Source of the DNA: Chthoniobacterales bacterium
Lineage (GTDB): Bacteria > Verrucomicrobiota > Verrucomicrobiia > Chthoniobacterales > DASVRZ01
Length of the DNA: 64,000 nt
Assembly: GCA_039930045.1 (NCBI GenBank)
Contig: JBDSQB010000009.1
Span: 62,001-126,000, forward strand
Reading direction: 5' to 3'
Under the pieces are notes generated by a model, which saw only the letters and a program-made list of their open reading frames with translations, was not told where the DNA came from and did not search any database. The position numbers were made by a program, and so were the translations under genes. Shown piece by piece: positions 18,722 to 27,113 of this stretch; positions within the stretch are counted from its first letter, which is position 1; each line of letters begins with the position of its first letter.

Positions 18722-19714
18722 ATGCATCCCTCCCCCACCCGCTATCAGTCCATGCAATACCGCCGCTGCGGCCGCAGTGGACTGCAACTCCCGGCCATTT
18801 CCCTCGGGCTCTGGCATAATTTCGGCAGCGTGGATAATTTCGGCAACGCGCGGGACATGATCTCCACCGCGTTCGATCTAGGCATCACGCACTTCGATCT
18901 GGCGAATAATTACGGTCCGATTCCAGGTTCCGCTGAGACGAATTTCGGGAAAATTCTGCACGTCGACTTCGCAAACCATCGCGACGAAATGATCATTTCC
19001 AGCAAGGCTGGCTACACGATGTGGCCCGGGCCTTATGGCGACTGGGGCTCTCGCAAATATCTCCTCTCCAGCCTCGATCAGAGTCTGAGTCGCATGAAAC
19101 TCGACTACGTCGATATTTTCTATCATCACCGGCCCGATCCGAACACGCCGCTCGAGGAAACGATGGGTGCGCTCGCCCATGCGGTGCGCCAGGGCAAGGC
19201 GCTTTACGTCGGTCTCTCGAATTACTACAACCCCGAGCTGGCGGTGCGCGCGGTCACGATTTTGCAGGAAATGGGCGTGCCGTGCCTGATCCATCAGCCC
19301 GCCTATAACATGATGGCAAATCGCACGCTGGAGACCGGGACGTTTCCCGCGTTGGAAGCGCTCGGCGTCGGCGAAATCGTCTTCTCGCCGCTCGCGCAAG
19401 GGCTGCTCACGAACAAATATCTGAACGGAGTTCCATCCGATTCACGCGCGGCGAATCCGCATGGATTTCTGAAGGAAAGCGCCATTACGCCGGAGAAAAT
19501 AACAATGGTTCGCGCACTGGCCGCCATGGCCGCCGAACGCAACCAGACGCTGGCGCAAATGGCACTCGCCTGGTGCCTGCGTTTCCGCGCGGTGACCTCG
19601 GTCCTAATCGGAGCGAGCCGCCCGAGCCAGATCATTGATTGCGTCGCGTGCGTGGAAAATCTGGCGTTCACCGACGCCGAACTCGACCGGATCGAGACCA
19701 TCCTGGCGGCGTAA
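18722..19714 (+). CDS. Aldo/keto reductase, YghZ/L-glyceraldehyde 3-phosphate reductase type
   Basis: NADPH-dependent aldo/keto reductase of the Kv-beta-like AKR14 group. 330 residues. The N-terminus (RYQSMQYRRCGRSGLQLPA, then SLGLWHNFG) matches YghZ/Gpr closely and supports the first ATG rather than the internal Met 10 codons later. Catalytic tetrad: Asp in THFDLANNYG, Tyr in NNYG, Lys in IISSKAGY, His in YHHRPDP. Likely detoxifies reactive aldehydes such as L-glyceraldehyde 3-phosphate or methylglyoxal. It immediately follows lpdA (6 bases). A palindromic repeat begins 8 bases after its stop. Confidence 0.9.
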   Translation: MHPSPTRYQSMQYRRCGRSGLQLPAISLGLWHNFGSVDNFGNARDMISTAFDLGITHFDLANNYGPIPGSAETNFGKILHVDFANHRDEMIISSKAGYTMWPGPYGDWGSRKYLLSSLDQSLSRMKLDYVDIFYHHRPDPNTPLEETMGALAHAVRQGKALYVGLSNYYNPELAVRAVTILQEMGVPCLIHQPAYNMMANRTLETGTFPALEALGVGEIVFSPLAQGLLTNKYLNGVPSDSRAANPHGFLKESAITPEKITMVRALAAMAAERNQTLAQMALAWCLRFRAVTSVLIGASRPSQIIDCVACVENLAFTDAELDRIETILAA

Positions 19715-19721
19715 TTTCTTC

Positions 19722-19827
19722 CGGGAGCGCACGCGTCTCGCGTGTTCCCTTTTGCGTCTCGCGAAAGGGCTCGTCCCAGCCATCGGACGAGACGTCCGAT
19801 GGGACACGCGAGACGCGTGCGCTCCCG
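19722..19827. repeat. Palindromic hairpin element, copy 2 (106 bp)
   Basis: Same perfect 23-base inverted ends as at 14264-14396 (here 19722-19744 and 19805-19827) with a different interior. CCCTTTTGCGTCTCGCGAAAG and neighbouring bases form one hairpin (about 19747-19769), and ATCGGACGAGACGTCCGAT (19782-19800) another. Each again centres on GTCTC or GAGAC. It sits exactly between the convergent aldo/keto reductase and glmM stops, where it could also act as a bidirectional terminator. Confidence 0.85.
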
Positions 19828-19834
19828 AAGCATT

Positions 19835-21214
19835 TCAGCCGAGTTTGGTTTGAATCTCGGCGGCGATTTCATCGGCGCGCTGATTGATCCACTCGCCATC
19901 GCGGCCCTCGATCAACAGGCGAATTTTTGGTTCGGTGCCGGAGTAACGCAGCAGCACACGACCCGCGCCACCGAGCGATTTCTCGGTCTCGACGACGAGT
20001 TTTTGGATCTCCGGAAACTGCTCCAGCGGCAATTTCTCCCGCACCCGCAGATTGCGCTGCGCCTGCGGATATTTCTTTAGAACGCGCTTCAACTCGCTCA
20101 ACGGCTTCCCCGTTTCGACCATGATTCGCAAAATTTGCAGCGCACTCACGATGCCATCGCCAGTCGTGGCGTAGTCGCGAAAAATCATGTGCCCGCTTTG
20201 TTCGCCGCCGACGTTGTGACCGTGGCGCAGCATTTCCTCGATCACGTAGCGGTCGCCGACTTTCGTCCGCACGATCTGGCCGCCGTGAGCGTGGATCGTT
20301 TCGTCGAGGCCGAAGTTCGACATGATCGTCGAGACCAGCGTCTGGTTCGCCAGTCCGCCATTTTTCAATAAATCGACCGCCGCGATGGCCATGATTTCAT
20401 CGCCATCGACGACCTCGCCGTTCTCATCGCAGAGAAGCACGCGGTCCGCGTCGCCATCGTGTGAGATGCCGATATGCACGCCCGTTTCCTTCACAATCCG
20501 GGCGATTTCGTCGGGATACGTGCTGCCGCAACTGGCGTTGATGTTCGTGCCGTTCGGTGCGTTGTGGAAAACTTTCACATCCGCCCCCAGCTCACGCAAA
20601 ATGCAGGGCGACGATTTGTAAGCGGCCCCGTTCGCGCAATCGATGGCGATGGTGACGCCCTCCAGCGTGCGGTTTTTCGGGAAACTGGCCTTGGCAAATT
20701 CCACATAACGCCCCAGGGCGTCGTCGATGCGGGCGGCGCGTCCGATCTTTCCAGCGGTGGGGCGAATTGACTCAATCTCGCCACTGAAAACCAGATTTTC
20801 GATCTCGGCTTCCACCGCATCGTCGAGTTTGCAGCCGTCGTGACGGAAAAATTTGATGCCATTATCCTCATACGGATTGTGGGAAGCGGAGAGGACGATC
20901 CCCGCGTCGGCCCGCAGCGAACGCGTGATGTAGGCGACGCCCGGCGTGGGCAGCGGCCCGATCAAAAGCACATCCACGCCGAGTGAAGTGATGCCAGCGA
21001 CGAGCGCGGTTTCCAGCATGTAACCGGAGAGCCGGGTGTCTTTGCCGAGGACGATTTTGGGTCGAGTTTCAGTGTTATGGCGGTTGGCGCTGAGCTTGGT
21101 GATGACATGCGCGGCGGCACGTCCGAGTTTGAGCGCAGTCTCGGCGGTGACGGGCTCGATATTGGCCACGCCACGAACGCCATCGGTGCCAAAAATTTTG
21201 CGGGGTTGGGACAT
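19835..21214 (-). CDS. glmM: Phosphoglucosamine mutase
   Basis: Interconverts glucosamine 6-phosphate and 1-phosphate for UDP-GlcNAc synthesis. 459 residues, normal for GlmM. FGTDGVRG at 8-15, the phosphoserine loop GIVLSASHNPYEDNG with Ser111, the metal loop SHDGDADRVLLCDENG, and a C-terminal RYSGTEPKIR phosphate-binding loop are all present. It ends the leftward folP-cdaA-mini-cdaR-glmM string. In Firmicutes cdaA-cdaR-glmM is conserved and GlmM binds and inhibits CdaA; the same order here suggests the same coupling between c-di-AMP and wall precursors. Confidence 0.97.
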   Translation of the reverse strand: MSQPRKIFGTDGVRGVANIEPVTAETALKLGRAAAHVITKLSANRHNTETRPKIVLGKDTRLSGYMLETALVAGITSLGVDVLLIGPLPTPGVAYITRSLRADAGIVLSASHNPYEDNGIKFFRHDGCKLDDAVEAEIENLVFSGEIESIRPTAGKIGRAARIDDALGRYVEFAKASFPKNRTLEGVTIAIDCANGAAYKSSPCILRELGADVKVFHNAPNGTNINASCGSTYPDEIARIVKETGVHIGISHDGDADRVLLCDENGEVVDGDEIMAIAAVDLLKNGGLANQTLVSTIMSNFGLDETIHAHGGQIVRTKVGDRYVIEEMLRHGHNVGGEQSGHMIFRDYATTGDGIVSALQILRIMVETGKPLSELKRVLKKYPQAQRNLRVREKLPLEQFPEIQKLVVETEKSLGGAGRVLLRYSGTEPKIRLLIEGRDGEWINQRADEIAAEIQTKLG

Positions 21215-21282
21215 CGGACGATTACAAACAACTGCCCCAGCCTGTGCAAACGAAAACGCCGGTTTGGCGACTCGCTTCCCAC

Positions 21283-21423
21283 TCAGGGACGGGCCAAAGC
21301 CCGCGGCGGCGCGAGCTGATAACTGGTGTCCGGAATGTTTTTCTTGATCAGATACCAGACGGCAAAGGCGAGGATGATGGAGACGATTTTGATCTGCCAG
21401 TTGTGCGTGAAAAGATGCTTCAT
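21283..21423 (-). CDS. Miniature CdaR/YbbR-like membrane peptide (46 aa)
   Basis: Starts MKHLFTHNWQIKIVSIILAF and continues AVWYLIKKN, ending LARP. This matches the N-terminal transmembrane entry of CdaR/YbbR proteins (N-W-x-L-K-I-x-S-x-x-L-A-x-x-L-W), but all YbbR repeats are missing: CdaR is normally about 300-480 residues, and this stops after about 20 residues beyond the helix. The start overlaps the cdaA stop by 4 bases (ATGA) and the gene lies 68 bases upstream of glmM, exactly where cdaR sits in Firmicutes. I infer a minimal membrane regulator of CdaA. A truncated remnant is the alternative, though the clean overlap argues for a functional gene. Confidence 0.75.
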   Translation of the reverse strand: MKHLFTHNWQIKIVSIILAFAVWYLIKKNIPDTSYQLAPPRALARP

Positions 21424-22238
21424 GACGCCAGTTTCGTGTCGCTCAACTCATCGCCCACCTCGTCGGCCTCGTCCTCGAAGGACAGCAATTCGTTGATGCG
21501 CGCGCGGAAAGTCTGCGGATTGAAATTGCGCTCGATGCGTCCGCGATGGCAGATGGAAACCGTGCCCGTTTCCTCGGAAGTGACGATGGCGATGGCGTCC
21601 GATTCCTCTGTAACTCCGAGTGCGGCGCGGTGGCGCAGGCCGAGCGAACGGTCGAGATCTTCGCGGGCGCTGACGGGAAAAATGCAGGCGGCGGCTTCGA
21701 TGCGGCCGTTGTTGATGACCATGCCGCCGTCGTGCAGCGGAGTCTTCGGATGAAAGATCGTGAGCACGAGTTCGCGCGAAAGTTTGCAGTCGATGTCCAC
21801 GCCCGTCTCGGTGAAATTGCGGATGTTGGTGTCGCGCTCGAGGGCGATGAGCGCGCCGAGTTGCTTGGCCGCGAGCGCGAAAACGATGTCGGTGAGCTGG
21901 GTTAGGGTTTCCTGTTTTTGCCGGTTTGAAGAGAAAATCGGATGACCGCCGAGGGCCGCCAGAGCGCGACGCAACTCGGGTTGAAAAATGACCACGAGCG
22001 CGATCGCCAAAAACGCCGACAGGCTGCGGATGATCCAGCTAATGACCTTCAGATCGAGGACTTGCGCAGTGAGCGTGAGGGTCAGGAAAATGAGGGCGAG
22101 TCCGGTCAGCACCTTCGCGCCACGCGTTCCGCGAAAGTAGAGGTAGCCGTAATAAATCGCCACCGCGAGGATGCAAATCTCGATGGCCGACGGCCAGTTT
22201 TCGCGGGCAAATTCCAAGAGCGAACGCAGCTTATTCAT
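21420..22238 (-). CDS. cdaA: Diadenylate cyclase (c-di-AMP synthase) CdaA
   Basis: Makes cyclic di-AMP from two ATP at the membrane. 272 residues: three transmembrane helices (about 20-85), then the DAC domain. DAC motifs: LHDGGMVINNGRI (DGG at 170-172, where DGA is canonical), LGLRHRAALG (RHR at 202-204) and SEETG at 221-225. The Ala-to-Gly change in the DGA motif is conservative but notable. It overlaps folP by 8 bases and the mini-cdaR by 4. c-di-AMP controls K+ and osmolyte balance and wall stress; this is family knowledge, not shown here. Confidence 0.94.
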   Translation of the reverse strand: MNKLRSLLEFARENWPSAIEICILAVAIYYGYLYFRGTRGAKVLTGLALIFLTLTLTAQVLDLKVISWIIRSLSAFLAIALVVIFQPELRRALAALGGHPIFSSNRQKQETLTQLTDIVFALAAKQLGALIALERDTNIRNFTETGVDIDCKLSRELVLTIFHPKTPLHDGGMVINNGRIEAAACIFPVSAREDLDRSLGLRHRAALGVTEESDAIAIVTSEETGTVSICHRGRIERNFNPQTFRARINELLSFEDEADEVGDELSDTKLAS

Positions 22239-23085
22239 GGACGCTTGCAGCTTGGCCCAAGATCGCTTCCATCATGCGCAGGGAGTGAAAATTCGGCCGG
22301 ACATCGTGCACGCGGATGATTTCCACACCGGCCTCGCGACAGTGGGCCGTGAGCGCGACGGTCGGCCAGAAACGGTCGTTCGGCGAGTCGGTGCCGATGA
22401 TTTTGCTGAGGAACGATTTCCGCGACACGCCGACCAGCATGGGCCGGTCTCCGAGGCGGAGCAAGGCGAGATTGCGCAGAAGCTCGAGATTATGCGCAAC
22501 GGTTTTGCCAAAGCCGATGCCGGGGTCAAAGACGATCTGACTCGGATCAATTTTTTGTTCAGCGCAGGCGGCGAGGCCCTCCTCAAAGAATGCCCGCACC
22601 TCGCCGACGACGTCGTCATAGCTCGGGGTTTGCTGCATCGTCACCGGCGTGCCGAGCATGTGCATGCAGACGGCTCCGGCTCCGGTCGCGGCGACGACTT
22701 CGAGCATTTCCGGCGCACGCAAACCGCTGATGTCGTTGATGATATTGGCCCCCGCCTCCATCGCGGCGCGGGCCACGGCGGGCTTGCAACTATCGATGGA
22801 AATGAGCACGTCGGACTCTGCGCGCAACGCCTCGATCACCGGCAGCACGCGCTGTTTTTCCTCCTCGATTGAAATGGAACTCGCCCCCGGACGGCTCGAT
22901 TCACCGCCGATGTCGATCACCGTCGCGCCTTCGGCGATCATCTGCCGCGCGTGAGTAAGGGCGGGATCGAGTTGGACAAATTGCCCGCCGTCCGAGAACG
23001 AATCCGGCGTCACATTCAACACGCCCATGATCCAGCCGCCAGTGCGTTGGAAGTCGTATGAGCGGTCTTGGATTTTCCAGATCAT
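22231..23085 (-). CDS. folP: Dihydropteroate synthase
   Basis: Condenses 6-hydroxymethyl-7,8-dihydropterin diphosphate with p-aminobenzoate in folate synthesis; target of sulfonamides. 284 residues from ATG 23085 (MIWKIQDRSYDF); the frame remains open far upstream but that part is not FolP-like and crosses the divergent gene. GVLNVTPDSFSDGG and DIGGESSRPGA are the two Prosite signatures, and FDPGIGFGKT and VGVSRKSFL are the remaining pterin/phosphate sites. It is first in the folP-cdaA-mini-cdaR-glmM string, an order also seen in other phyla. It is divergent from the secreted protein gene with only 45 bases between starts. Confidence 0.95.
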   Translation of the reverse strand: MIWKIQDRSYDFQRTGGWIMGVLNVTPDSFSDGGQFVQLDPALTHARQMIAEGATVIDIGGESSRPGASSISIEEEKQRVLPVIEALRAESDVLISIDSCKPAVARAAMEAGANIINDISGLRAPEMLEVVAATGAGAVCMHMLGTPVTMQQTPSYDDVVGEVRAFFEEGLAACAEQKIDPSQIVFDPGIGFGKTVAHNLELLRNLALLRLGDRPMLVGVSRKSFLSKIIGTDSPNDRFWPTVALTAHCREAGVEIIRVHDVRPNFHSLRMMEAILGQAASVHE

Positions 23086-23130
23086 GGGTGGCGCGGCGAT
23101 TCGAGTTTGATTATACTGCGCTCCACTTTT

Positions 23131-23649
23131 ATGTCCCCCCGCTTTTTGCTCTTTTCCGTTTTCCTCGCGCTCGCCCCGGCCCTGCACGGCCAGTCGAAAC
23201 CCGTCACCGAGACCGGCCCGCTGCCGCCGCCCGATCTTTCCCTCACTCGCGCTAGCACGATTCTCCACCCCGACGACACGAAAACCGTCACCCTCTACGA
23301 CGCGACGAAACGCCAGTCCGACGTGCATTATTACAACGCCGACGGCTCCTGGCGCGCCCACATTATTTACTCGCTCGACACCGATGGAAAGATCAAGTCC
23401 GGCCAGTTTCTCGATCAGAAAGACAAACCCGGCGTCCGCAGTCTGTATCGTTATGGCGCCGAGGATCGCGTGGTCGAGGAGTCGCATTACAATCAGGCCG
23501 GCGCTCTCGTCCGCCGCATGGTCTATGAGTACGGCCTCACGAGTCAGGTCATGAAAACCGTCGCCTACGACGCGCAGGGCAACGTCCTCGGCGTCTGGAC
23601 TCCCAAACGCAACACCAGCAACGGTCCGAATATCCGCAAGCGGCGCTAA
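23131..23649 (+). CDS. Secreted protein of unknown function with MORN-like strands
   Basis: 172 residues. A Sec signal peptide (about 1-21, ending LHGQS) is followed by a Pro-rich linker. Then come repeating Tyr-rich strands: VHYYNADGSWRAHIIYSLDTDGK, about 44 residues later ESHYNQAGALVRRMVYEYG, and VAYDAQGNVLG. The Y-D/N-x-x-G pattern is like short beta-strand repeats of the MORN/RHS type. I do not recognise a family. ATG 23131 is chosen because it gives a clean signal peptide. It shares a 45-base divergent promoter region with folP and is 80 bases from the acyltransferase. Confidence 0.65.
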   Translation: MSPRFLLFSVFLALAPALHGQSKPVTETGPLPPPDLSLTRASTILHPDDTKTVTLYDATKRQSDVHYYNADGSWRAHIIYSLDTDGKIKSGQFLDQKDKPGVRSLYRYGAEDRVVEESHYNQAGALVRRMVYEYGLTSQVMKTVAYDAQGNVLGVWTPKRNTSNGPNIRKRR

Positions 23650-23729
23650 TAGCGATAAGGCTGGATTCGCGGGCAAAGTTTTCGCAGGCTCGGGAACGAA
23701 ACTCGCTCTGTAGCGGGTTGTCATTTCCC

Positions 23730-24395
23730 ATGCAACTCCTCCTCCAACTTCTCGCCTTCGCCCTCCCATGGAGCCTGCGGCGAATCGTCCTCCAGAAATG
23801 GTGCGGCTGCGAACTGGCCGAGGGGAGTTCCATCGGACTCTCGCTCGTCCTCTGCCGCCGCGTAAAACTGGGTCGCGCCGCGCGCATCGGGCATTTTAAC
23901 TTCCTGAAAAACTGCTCCCTGGTCGAACTCGGCGACCACGCCATCATCAACAACCTCAACTGGATCACCGGCTTCCCGAAGATCGACTCGCCCCATTTTG
24001 CCGCCGAGCCCGACCGCGCCCCGGAGCTGATTCTGGGACGCCACAGCTCCATCACCAACCGCCACCTGATCGATTGCACGGCTCGCGTCACCATCGGGAG
24101 TTTCACCACATTCGCCGGGTTTCGCTCGCAGATTTTGACGCACACCATCGACATCATCGGGGGCCGGCAAACGTCGCGACCACTCACCATCGGCGACTAT
24201 TGTTTCATCGGGACCGACTGCATTTTACTCGGCGGCAGCGCACTTCCATCGCACTCGGTGCTCGGCGCAAAATCGCTCCTCAACAAAATTCACCTCGCCG
24301 AATACCGACTCTACGGCGGCGTTCCCGCGAAGGAACTCTCCGAGCTTCCCGCTGACGCGAAATATTTCACGCGCGCCACCGGCTTCGTCGAATAG
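23730..24395 (+). CDS. Left-handed beta-helix acyltransferase
   Basis: 221 residues. From about residue 35 there are hexapeptide-type turns (SSIGLSLVL, VKLGRAARIGHF, VTIGSFTTFAGF, LTIGDYCFIGTDCILLGGSAL), indicating an LbH-fold O-acetyl- or acyltransferase. QILTHTIDI carries a likely catalytic His. It is the first of three tightly packed genes: its TAG is followed directly by the GT4 start, whose own end overlaps a WcaF-like gene. The cluster probably builds and acetylates a short glycan. Acceptor and donor cannot be read. Confidence 0.8.
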   Translation: MQLLLQLLAFALPWSLRRIVLQKWCGCELAEGSSIGLSLVLCRRVKLGRAARIGHFNFLKNCSLVELGDHAIINNLNWITGFPKIDSPHFAAEPDRAPELILGRHSSITNRHLIDCTARVTIGSFTTFAGFRSQILTHTIDIIGGRQTSRPLTIGDYCFIGTDCILLGGSALPSHSVLGAKSLLNKIHLAEYRLYGGVPAKELSELPADAKYFTRATGFVE

Positions 24396-25520
24396 ATGAA
24401 AATCCTCCACGCCATTTCCTCCATCGACCCGCGCCAGGGCGGCACCAGCGAGGCGGTCCTGCAACTCAGCCGCGAAGCGATCCGCCAAGGGCACGAGGTG
24501 GAAATTGTGAGCATCGACGACCCGGCGGCAGACTGGATCGAAAGTTTTCCATTCGAGTTACATGCCACTGGACCGGGGAAAACCGCCTTCCAATATTCGG
24601 CGAAATTCCATTCCTGGCTGCGGGAAAACGTCGGCCGCTTCGACGCTGTTTTCTCCCACGCCCTCTGGCAATACACCGGAGTTGCAGTGCGGTCTGCCTG
24701 CGGAAAAAAGCATCCCTACTTCGTCTTCCCTCACGGAATGCTCGACCCGTATTTCGATCAATTTCCCCTCAAGCGCCTCAAGAAAAACTGCTTCTGGCCC
24801 TGGGCCGATTACCGCGTGCTGCGCGACGCACGCGCCATCTTTTTCACCTCCGAGGAAGAACGCATCGGAGCGCATCATTCCTTTAAAAGCCTGCGCGGTC
24901 ACGACGTCATCGCCCCGCTCGGCATCGACGATCCACCGTCATTCACCCCGTCGATGCGTGAGGCGTTCGCCGCCAAAGTCCCCGAACTGGCAGGTCGCCG
25001 CTACCTCCTGTTCCTCGGCCGCATCCATCGCAAAAAAGGCTGCGACCTCCTCCTCCGCGCTTGGTCGAAGGTCACCCATCCAGACATCTGCCTCGTCATG
25101 GCCGGGCCCGACCAGACGGGCTGGACAGCCGAGTTGCAATCGATTCCCGCCGAGCGCGTCTTCTGGCCCGGCATGTTGGCAGGCGACGCCAAATGGGGCG
25201 CGCTCTACGGAGCCGACGCGTTCGTTTTGCCGTCGCACCAGGAAAACTTCGGACTCGCCGTCGCCGAAGCGCTCGCCTGCTCCACGCCTGTCCTCATTTC
25301 CCGAAAGGTGAACATCTGGCGCGAAATCACCGAAGCCGGCGGCGGCTACGCGGAAGACAACACTGAAACTGGAACGCAAAATTTACTCACCCGTTTCCTC
25401 GCCCTCTCCGACTCCGAGAAATCCGCCCTGCGCCTCGCCGCCCGCGCCACCTTCGAGACCCATTTCCGCCTTTCCGCCGCCGCCGCCCTTCTCCACCAAC
25501 ACGTCGCCCAACTCCTATGA
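24396..25520 (+). CDS. GT4-family glycosyltransferase
   Basis: 374 residues with the GT-B fold. The N-terminal domain begins MKILHAISSIDPRQGGTSEAV, with a glycine-rich acceptor loop. The C-terminal nucleotide-sugar domain has LFLGRIHRKKGCDLLLRAW (about 200-218) and the E-x7-E element PSHQENFGLAVAEALACSTPVL (about 284-305). It starts on the base after the preceding acyltransferase stop and overlaps the next gene by 4 bases. It probably adds a sugar to a polysaccharide or glycolipid on the cytoplasmic face. The WcaI/WcaL-type donor is unknown. Confidence 0.88.
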   Translation: MKILHAISSIDPRQGGTSEAVLQLSREAIRQGHEVEIVSIDDPAADWIESFPFELHATGPGKTAFQYSAKFHSWLRENVGRFDAVFSHALWQYTGVAVRSACGKKHPYFVFPHGMLDPYFDQFPLKRLKKNCFWPWADYRVLRDARAIFFTSEEERIGAHHSFKSLRGHDVIAPLGIDDPPSFTPSMREAFAAKVPELAGRRYLLFLGRIHRKKGCDLLLRAWSKVTHPDICLVMAGPDQTGWTAELQSIPAERVFWPGMLAGDAKWGALYGADAFVLPSHQENFGLAVAEALACSTPVLISRKVNIWREITEAGGGYAEDNTETGTQNLLTRFLALSDSEKSALRLAARATFETHFRLSAAAALLHQHVAQLL

Positions 25521-26059
25521 AAAGCGCCCTGCCCGACTTCCCCTCGCCCTGGACCTTTCGCCAGAAAATCATCATCTTCCTGTGGGGCATCGCCTGGGCC
25601 CTCCTCTGCTCCTGGACCCCGAAGCCGCTCAACAAATGGCGCCTCCTCGTCATGCGCCTCTTCGGAGTGAAGATCGACGGCCTCCCCTTCGTCCATCCGC
25701 GCGCCCGCATCCAGATCCCTTGGAACCTCACCCTGCACGACCGCGCCTGCCTCGGCGACCGCGCCAACGCCTATTCGCTGGGCGAAATCGAACTCGGCAT
25801 CGCCAGCACCGTCGCGCAGGAATGCTACCTCTGCACCGGCACCCACGACATGCAGGACCGCGCCCGCCCGCTCCTCACCGCCAAAATCACCATTGGCGAC
25901 TGGGCCTTCCTCGGCGCGCGCACGTTCGTTTTGCCCGGCGTCACCATCGGCAACAACTGCGTCGTCGGTGCCTGCTCCGTCGTCAGCAAAGACCTTCCCC
26001 CCGACTGCTACGCCATCGGCACCCCCGCCACCGTGAGACGCGCCAAGCCGCCGCTGTAG
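25517..26059 (+). CDS. WcaF-like colanic-acid-type O-acetyltransferase
   Basis: 180 residues. N-terminal half: a helical membrane-associated segment (TFRQKIIIFLWGIAWALLC) and VKIDGLPFVHPRARIQIPW. C-terminal half: left-handed beta-helix with GTHDMQDR (catalytic His), ITIGDWAFLGARTFVLPGVTIG and GACSVVSKDLPP. The order and GTPA(T)V ending are those of WcaF. It overlaps the GT4 gene by 4 bases. Likely O-acetylates an exopolysaccharide unit. A GC-poorer degenerate region begins about 40 bases after its stop. Confidence 0.88.
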   Translation: MKSALPDFPSPWTFRQKIIIFLWGIAWALLCSWTPKPLNKWRLLVMRLFGVKIDGLPFVHPRARIQIPWNLTLHDRACLGDRANAYSLGEIELGIASTVAQECYLCTGTHDMQDRARPLLTAKITIGDWAFLGARTFVLPGVTIGNNCVVGACSVVSKDLPPDCYAIGTPATVRRAKPPL

Positions 26060-26094
26060 GTGCTGAATATAAAACGAAGGCCGCGGCAGGTCGA

Positions 26095-27005
26095 TCATCT
26101 GTTGTCGAGAGAAGAGTCCTTCGAAATACGGTATTCCAAATGTCCCAAGCGGGGAACTTTAGAGTGATCCAAGTCCGGCTCCATATTGCGACTCCCTTCT
26201 TCGTTGAGCATATAGGTGAATCTGCAGGCCCAGCCACCATCATTGGAAATCAAACGAGGTCCCTCCACGATTTTGCCATACTTTGCCCCTCCTAGCCTTT
26301 CCGAGCTAATCTTGAAGTAGTAAACGAAAGGACTCCACGACTCTTTGCCTGTCTGTTTCGCTGCTTCCCGTAGGCTCGGCACGTAGCCAGTCTCAGGGGG
26401 CTTCATACAGCGTGTGAAATTCGCTTCTAGAAGTGGTTCCCTCATTGTAAGGAATGGGGAGAGCCCAAAAACCGCCCGCTGGTTCTGGAATACGCACGTC
26501 GATAGCATCAATCAACGCGGGAGTCCCATTGTAAGCAGGTATCTGCCATACTAAGAGAATGTCTATATGCTCACCTCTACCGTTGGGAGCCACGAGATCC
26601 CCTTTGACGAGGTCATATCCTACCTCCCCGGTTTCACGCAACATGACGAACGCCTGTTTGCCCAACAAAGGAATGGGATTGATTTTTTTCTCAGCACGAT
26701 CGAGACTTTCCCGCGCTGGGATTCGCTGACCGTCCTACGAGATGAATAGTATCCGTCGTATTTGGTTTTAAGAAATGTTACCCAGCCCGACTCAGCCAGG
26801 GTGGACATTCCCTGAGCGTCGGTAACAGTTTCCTCTTCATAATTATTAGATCCCTTGCCTGTCCATGCATCTCCCCCTACCGACCAAGTATTGTTGATAG
26901 TGACACCGGACAGTAAATGACCTTGCTCATCGGTCACCTCCACTGCGTGCTGTTCGGACGGCAGCCTGTGAAAGCAAGGCAAAGCAGCAGAGTGAAAGCT
27001 TTCAT
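26095..27005 (-). pseudogene. Frameshifted lipoprotein gene (three frame breaks)
   Basis: ATG 27005 opens a lipoprotein signal (MKAFTLLLCLAFTGC) whose frame stops at 26934. Coding sense continues in a second frame (VEVTDEQGHLLSGVTINNTW onward), breaks at an A7 run (26683-26689), continues as INPIPLLGKQAFVMLRETG, breaks again at CCC-TGA (26393-26400), then runs as ETGYVPSLREAAKQTGK to a TGA at 26095. The first break lies in about 26936-26960. All pieces join into one plausible extracytoplasmic protein of about 300 residues. Base composition is visibly AT-richer than its neighbours, suggesting transfer. Decay is most likely; homopolymer sequencing error, or frameshifting at A_AAA_AAA and CCC_TGA, are alternatives. 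Family unknown. Confidence 0.7.
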
Positions 27006-27113
27006 CGTTGTTCGTAGTCTTTCTGCTTCCTTATGGATTGGCAACTGGAGTTGCCGGAGTGACCCTCGCAGCTACAGGAGGGGTATGGCCGCACCAGCCG
27101 ATAAGAAAAATAA

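Noticed and set aside
22231-23769. 512-codon reading of the folP frame
   Set aside because: The extra N-terminal part crosses the divergent secreted-protein gene; FolP begins at 23085.
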